DNA of 64,000 bases from an uncultured Clostridia bacterium (lineage in GTDB: Bacteria; Bacillota; Clostridia; TANB77; CAG-508): NCBI GenBank assembly GCA_947623865.1, contig CANQIC010000004.1, positions 1-64,000 of the forward strand, written 5' to 3'. Under the pieces are notes generated by a model, which worked only from the letters and a program-made list of their open reading frames with translations, made no database searches and was not told the DNA's origin. Position numbers and translations under genes: made by a program. Each line of letters begins with the position of its first letter. Positions within the stretch are counted from its first letter, which is position 1. Positions 62,478 to 64,000 of this stretch are shown here, in pieces.

Positions 62478-63137
62478 CTATAATAATTTTGTATCATTTA
62501 TAATTAATTCAAACCATATTTTTAAATATTTTGCTGCATATTTACTCATCATTGTTCTATCCATAAATATTTCAAAATAATCTAGTACAGGACAAATATG
62601 GTTATCAATTGTTAAATCTAAAATTACTTTTTTATCTTTATTATTTATTATCAAATCTGCATGTGTAACAGCATAATTAACTCTATCGTGTATTTCAAAT
62701 CTTGTCAAGTTTTTATTTACTACTCTATCTCTATGAACATCAGACTTGTCCGCAAGTATTAGTGCAGCTGATATATCACTAACGGCTGTACCAGTTTGTT
62801 CATCATGATTTCCTATTGCTGACATTATTTCTGTTCTATCTTTTATATCCATTCCCATATCTTTTAAAATATTATATGCAAGTATCGCTCCTGTATGGGC
62901 ATGATCCACTCTATTTATTCCATTACCTATGTCATGAAGATATCCTGCAATTTTTGCAAGTTCAACTCTATGCTTATCATATCCCAAAGTTTCTAATATT
63001 TTACCTGCTCTGTTTGAAACTATGCTTACATGCCTTACAGAATGTTCTGTATAACCTAAAGCATCTAGTTGCTTTTGTGCTCCTATTACAAGCTCCTGAA
63101 CTTCAGGATTCTTCTTTATGTCTTCTAATGTTAACAT
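62478..63137 (-). CDS. HD-domain phosphohydrolase
   Basis: 219 residues with a metal-dependent HD domain: EHSVRHV at about residue 35, YLHDIGNGINRVDHAHTGA with the HD pair near 68, and GNHDEQTG further on. Probably acts on nucleotide or phosphate ester substrates; the exact one is unknown. Transcribed just upstream of secD. Confidence 0.82.
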   Translation of the reverse strand: MLTLEDIKKNPEVQELVIGAQKQLDALGYTEHSVRHVSIVSNRAGKILETLGYDKHRVELAKIAGYLHDIGNGINRVDHAHTGAILAYNILKDMGMDIKDRTEIMSAIGNHDEQTGTAVSDISAALILADKSDVHRDRVVNKNLTRFEIHDRVNYAVTHADLIINNKDKKVILDLTIDNHICPVLDYFEIFMDRTMMSKYAAKYLKIWFELIINDTKLL

Positions 63138-63217
63138 GTAAAACCTCCACTTTTGTAATTGTTTATATTTTATATTAAATATATAAAAATATCAACTGTT
63201 TTTTTAATTTCAACTTT

Positions 63218-63304
63218 TTGCTCGGAGCAAAAAGTTTCTTTTTTTAAAAAAGAAAAAATTTTTTAAGAAAAATGGAGAAATCGCTCCGAGCCAAAAGTTT
63301 CTCT
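63218..63304. repeat. Inverted repeat GCTCGGAGC...GCTCCGAGC
   Basis: Copies of GCTCGGAGCAAAAAGTTTCT and GCTCCGAGCCAAAAGTTTCT flank an A/T-rich TTTTTTTAAAAAAG centre. It ends at the stop of the TIGR04086 gene and may act as its terminator. Confidence 0.7.
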
Positions 63305-63696
63305 TATCTGTTTACTCCTATTATTCCTCCTACGGCTCCGGCAATTATTGCTCCTATTATCATTATTATAGATTTTAAGTTTAACGCAAAATTTCCTTCT
63401 ATTATACTTGATAAAATATAGATAAATCCAATATATATTAATCCAACTAATATTCCATTAATTATTCCGTTTTTCTTTACTGTTGACATGGATAAACTAC
63501 TTCCTATTAATATACTAATTACTGTTATTATTATCGTTACTGTTGGAATTGTACTTTCTGCTATACTAGTATAAGTCAAAAGACTTGCAAATATTACTAA
63601 TGCAATTAAAGTTATAACTATTGAAATTATACTTCCTTTTATAATTTTCTTTATATTATTTCCACTTTCACTCAAATTTTCAGATAATTTTATCAT
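63304..63696 (-). CDS. TIGR04086 family membrane protein
   Basis: 130 residues with four membrane helices. The arrangement KKIIKGSIISIVIT, SSLSMSTVKKNGIINGILVG and IIAGAVGGIIGVNR matches the TIGR04086/YrzE type found in spore-forming Firmicutes, often near tgt, yajC and secDF. Function unknown. Confidence 0.8.
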   Translation of the reverse strand: MIKLSENLSESGNNIKKIIKGSIISIVITLIALVIFASLLTYTSIAESTIPTVTIIITVISILIGSSLSMSTVKKNGIINGILVGLIYIGFIYILSSIIEGNFALNLKSIIMIIGAIIAGAVGGIIGVNR

Positions 63697-63700
63697 TATA

Positions 63701-63745
63701 AAAACCTCCTGTAACTACTTAATTGTATGTAGTATAAGAGGTTTT
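63701..63745 (-). promoter_or_regulatory. Hairpin that covers the ribosome binding site of the TIGR04086 gene
   Basis: On the minus strand AAAACCTC pairs with GAGGTTTT, and CTAC with GTAG inside. The right arm contains the AGGAGG Shine-Dalgarno of the gene starting at 63696, so the hairpin would block translation, and it also overlaps the stop codon of the upstream ORF. Confidence 0.6.
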
Positions 63746-63900
63746 TAGAACATTTTTTCCGTTACAAATTTAATATCTTTTATATCAATTACATTTGCAT
63801 AAACATCTGCTCTTTCATTGCTTGCTTTTAATATTCCTAAGCTTATTGTTTTATTTCTGCCTTTTCTCTCATAATCTATGAATTCATATTCACATTCCAC
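63745..63900 (-). CDS. Short ORF, start uncertain (about 51 aa)
   Basis: In the minus strand ECEYEFIDYERKGRNKTI leads to an open frame ending FVTEKMF, with normal-looking codon use. A TAA lies 30 bases upstream of the GTG at 63900 and no good ribosome binding site is visible, so the gene may be truncated or broken. No CGG is involved. Not recognised. Nothing more is visible up to 64000. Confidence 0.4.
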   Translation of the reverse strand: MECEYEFIDYERKGRNKTISLGILKASNERADVYANVIDIKDIKFVTEKMF

Positions 63901-64000
63901 AAGTTTTCGTATAAAAATCCTTTAAGATTTTTTGTGATTAGTTAAGTAACTTTAAAACCTTGAAATTTCATAATTTTTGCACTTTTTTGTTCAATTTTAA

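Overview
This window comes from a very AT-rich (roughly 27-30 % GC by eye), endospore-forming, Gram-positive anaerobe-type Firmicute. It carries the spore protease gpr, ytxC, a Spo0A-like regulator, the DapL route to diaminopimelate, RNase J, RecD2, a SAM-I riboswitch and strong GGAGG ribosome binding sites. The style is that of uncultured gut Clostridia; the exact order is my inference.

The outstanding observation is a genome-wide +1 decoding anomaly. Sixteen genes, many of them essential (dnaE, gltX, lepA, der, recG, recD2, tgt, rlmB, gpr), are interrupted in the normal reading frame. At 18 of 18 interruptions the cause is the same: one extra C directly in front of a glycine codon, so that the zero-frame codon is CGG and translation must continue at GGN (CGGA 14 times, CGGT twice, CGGG twice). 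The restored glycine is usually a conserved one (Walker A of RecG, active-site loop of Tgt, second GTPase domain of Der). Scanning both strands by hand I found only two other zero-frame CGG codons, both in more GC-rich, foreign-looking genes (41.5 kb and 59.3 kb). CGGN in the other two phases is common and is not skipped. The flanking codons show no shared slippery motif. This suggests that CGG is not read as Arg here, and that CGGN is read as one glycine 'quadruplet' or that C is skipped at a hungry codon. Genes with such a site are given as one full-length CDS, and the sites are listed separately.

Layout. 0.1-13.6 kb, mostly minus strand: lipoprotein, zinc-ribbon protein, gpsA, plsY, der, rpmF, rlmB, a Nudix protein, lepA, DUF5662, GNAT, metallopeptidase, YlbF-like, GT4 glycosyltransferase. 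13.8-18.1 kb, plus strand: DUF4912, GH57 branching enzyme, ytxC, TraX-like. 18.2-25.8 kb: hicAB, gpr, a promoter-driven structured RNA, recG, recD2. 25.9-30.3 kb: metK with S-box leader, then asd-dapA-dapB. 30.4-44.1 kb: DUF421/DUF4363 pair, WG-repeat protein, tgt, MFS, queA, secreted metallopeptidase, DUF951, gltX, dapL, cupin, dapF. 44.3-49 kb: rnjA with a long leader, Cys-rich micro-proteins, groEL-groES. 49.3-52.7 kb: GHKL sensor kinase, a 12-residue Trp-rich peptide gene and a Spo0A-like regulator, forming a possible signalling locus. 52.8-53.0 kb: a second structured RNA. 53.1-58.3 kb: dnaE, HAD phosphatase, nadD. 58.6-63.9 kb: DUF2651, small proteins, rhodanese, secF/secD, HD hydrolase, TIGR04086 protein.

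A family of about 110-bp palindromic repeats with 13-bp terminal inverted repeats sits between genes, often starting inside the stop codon of the neighbour. Related small palindromes lie elsewhere, including inside dnaE. I saw no tRNA, rRNA, CRISPR array or complete insertion sequence.
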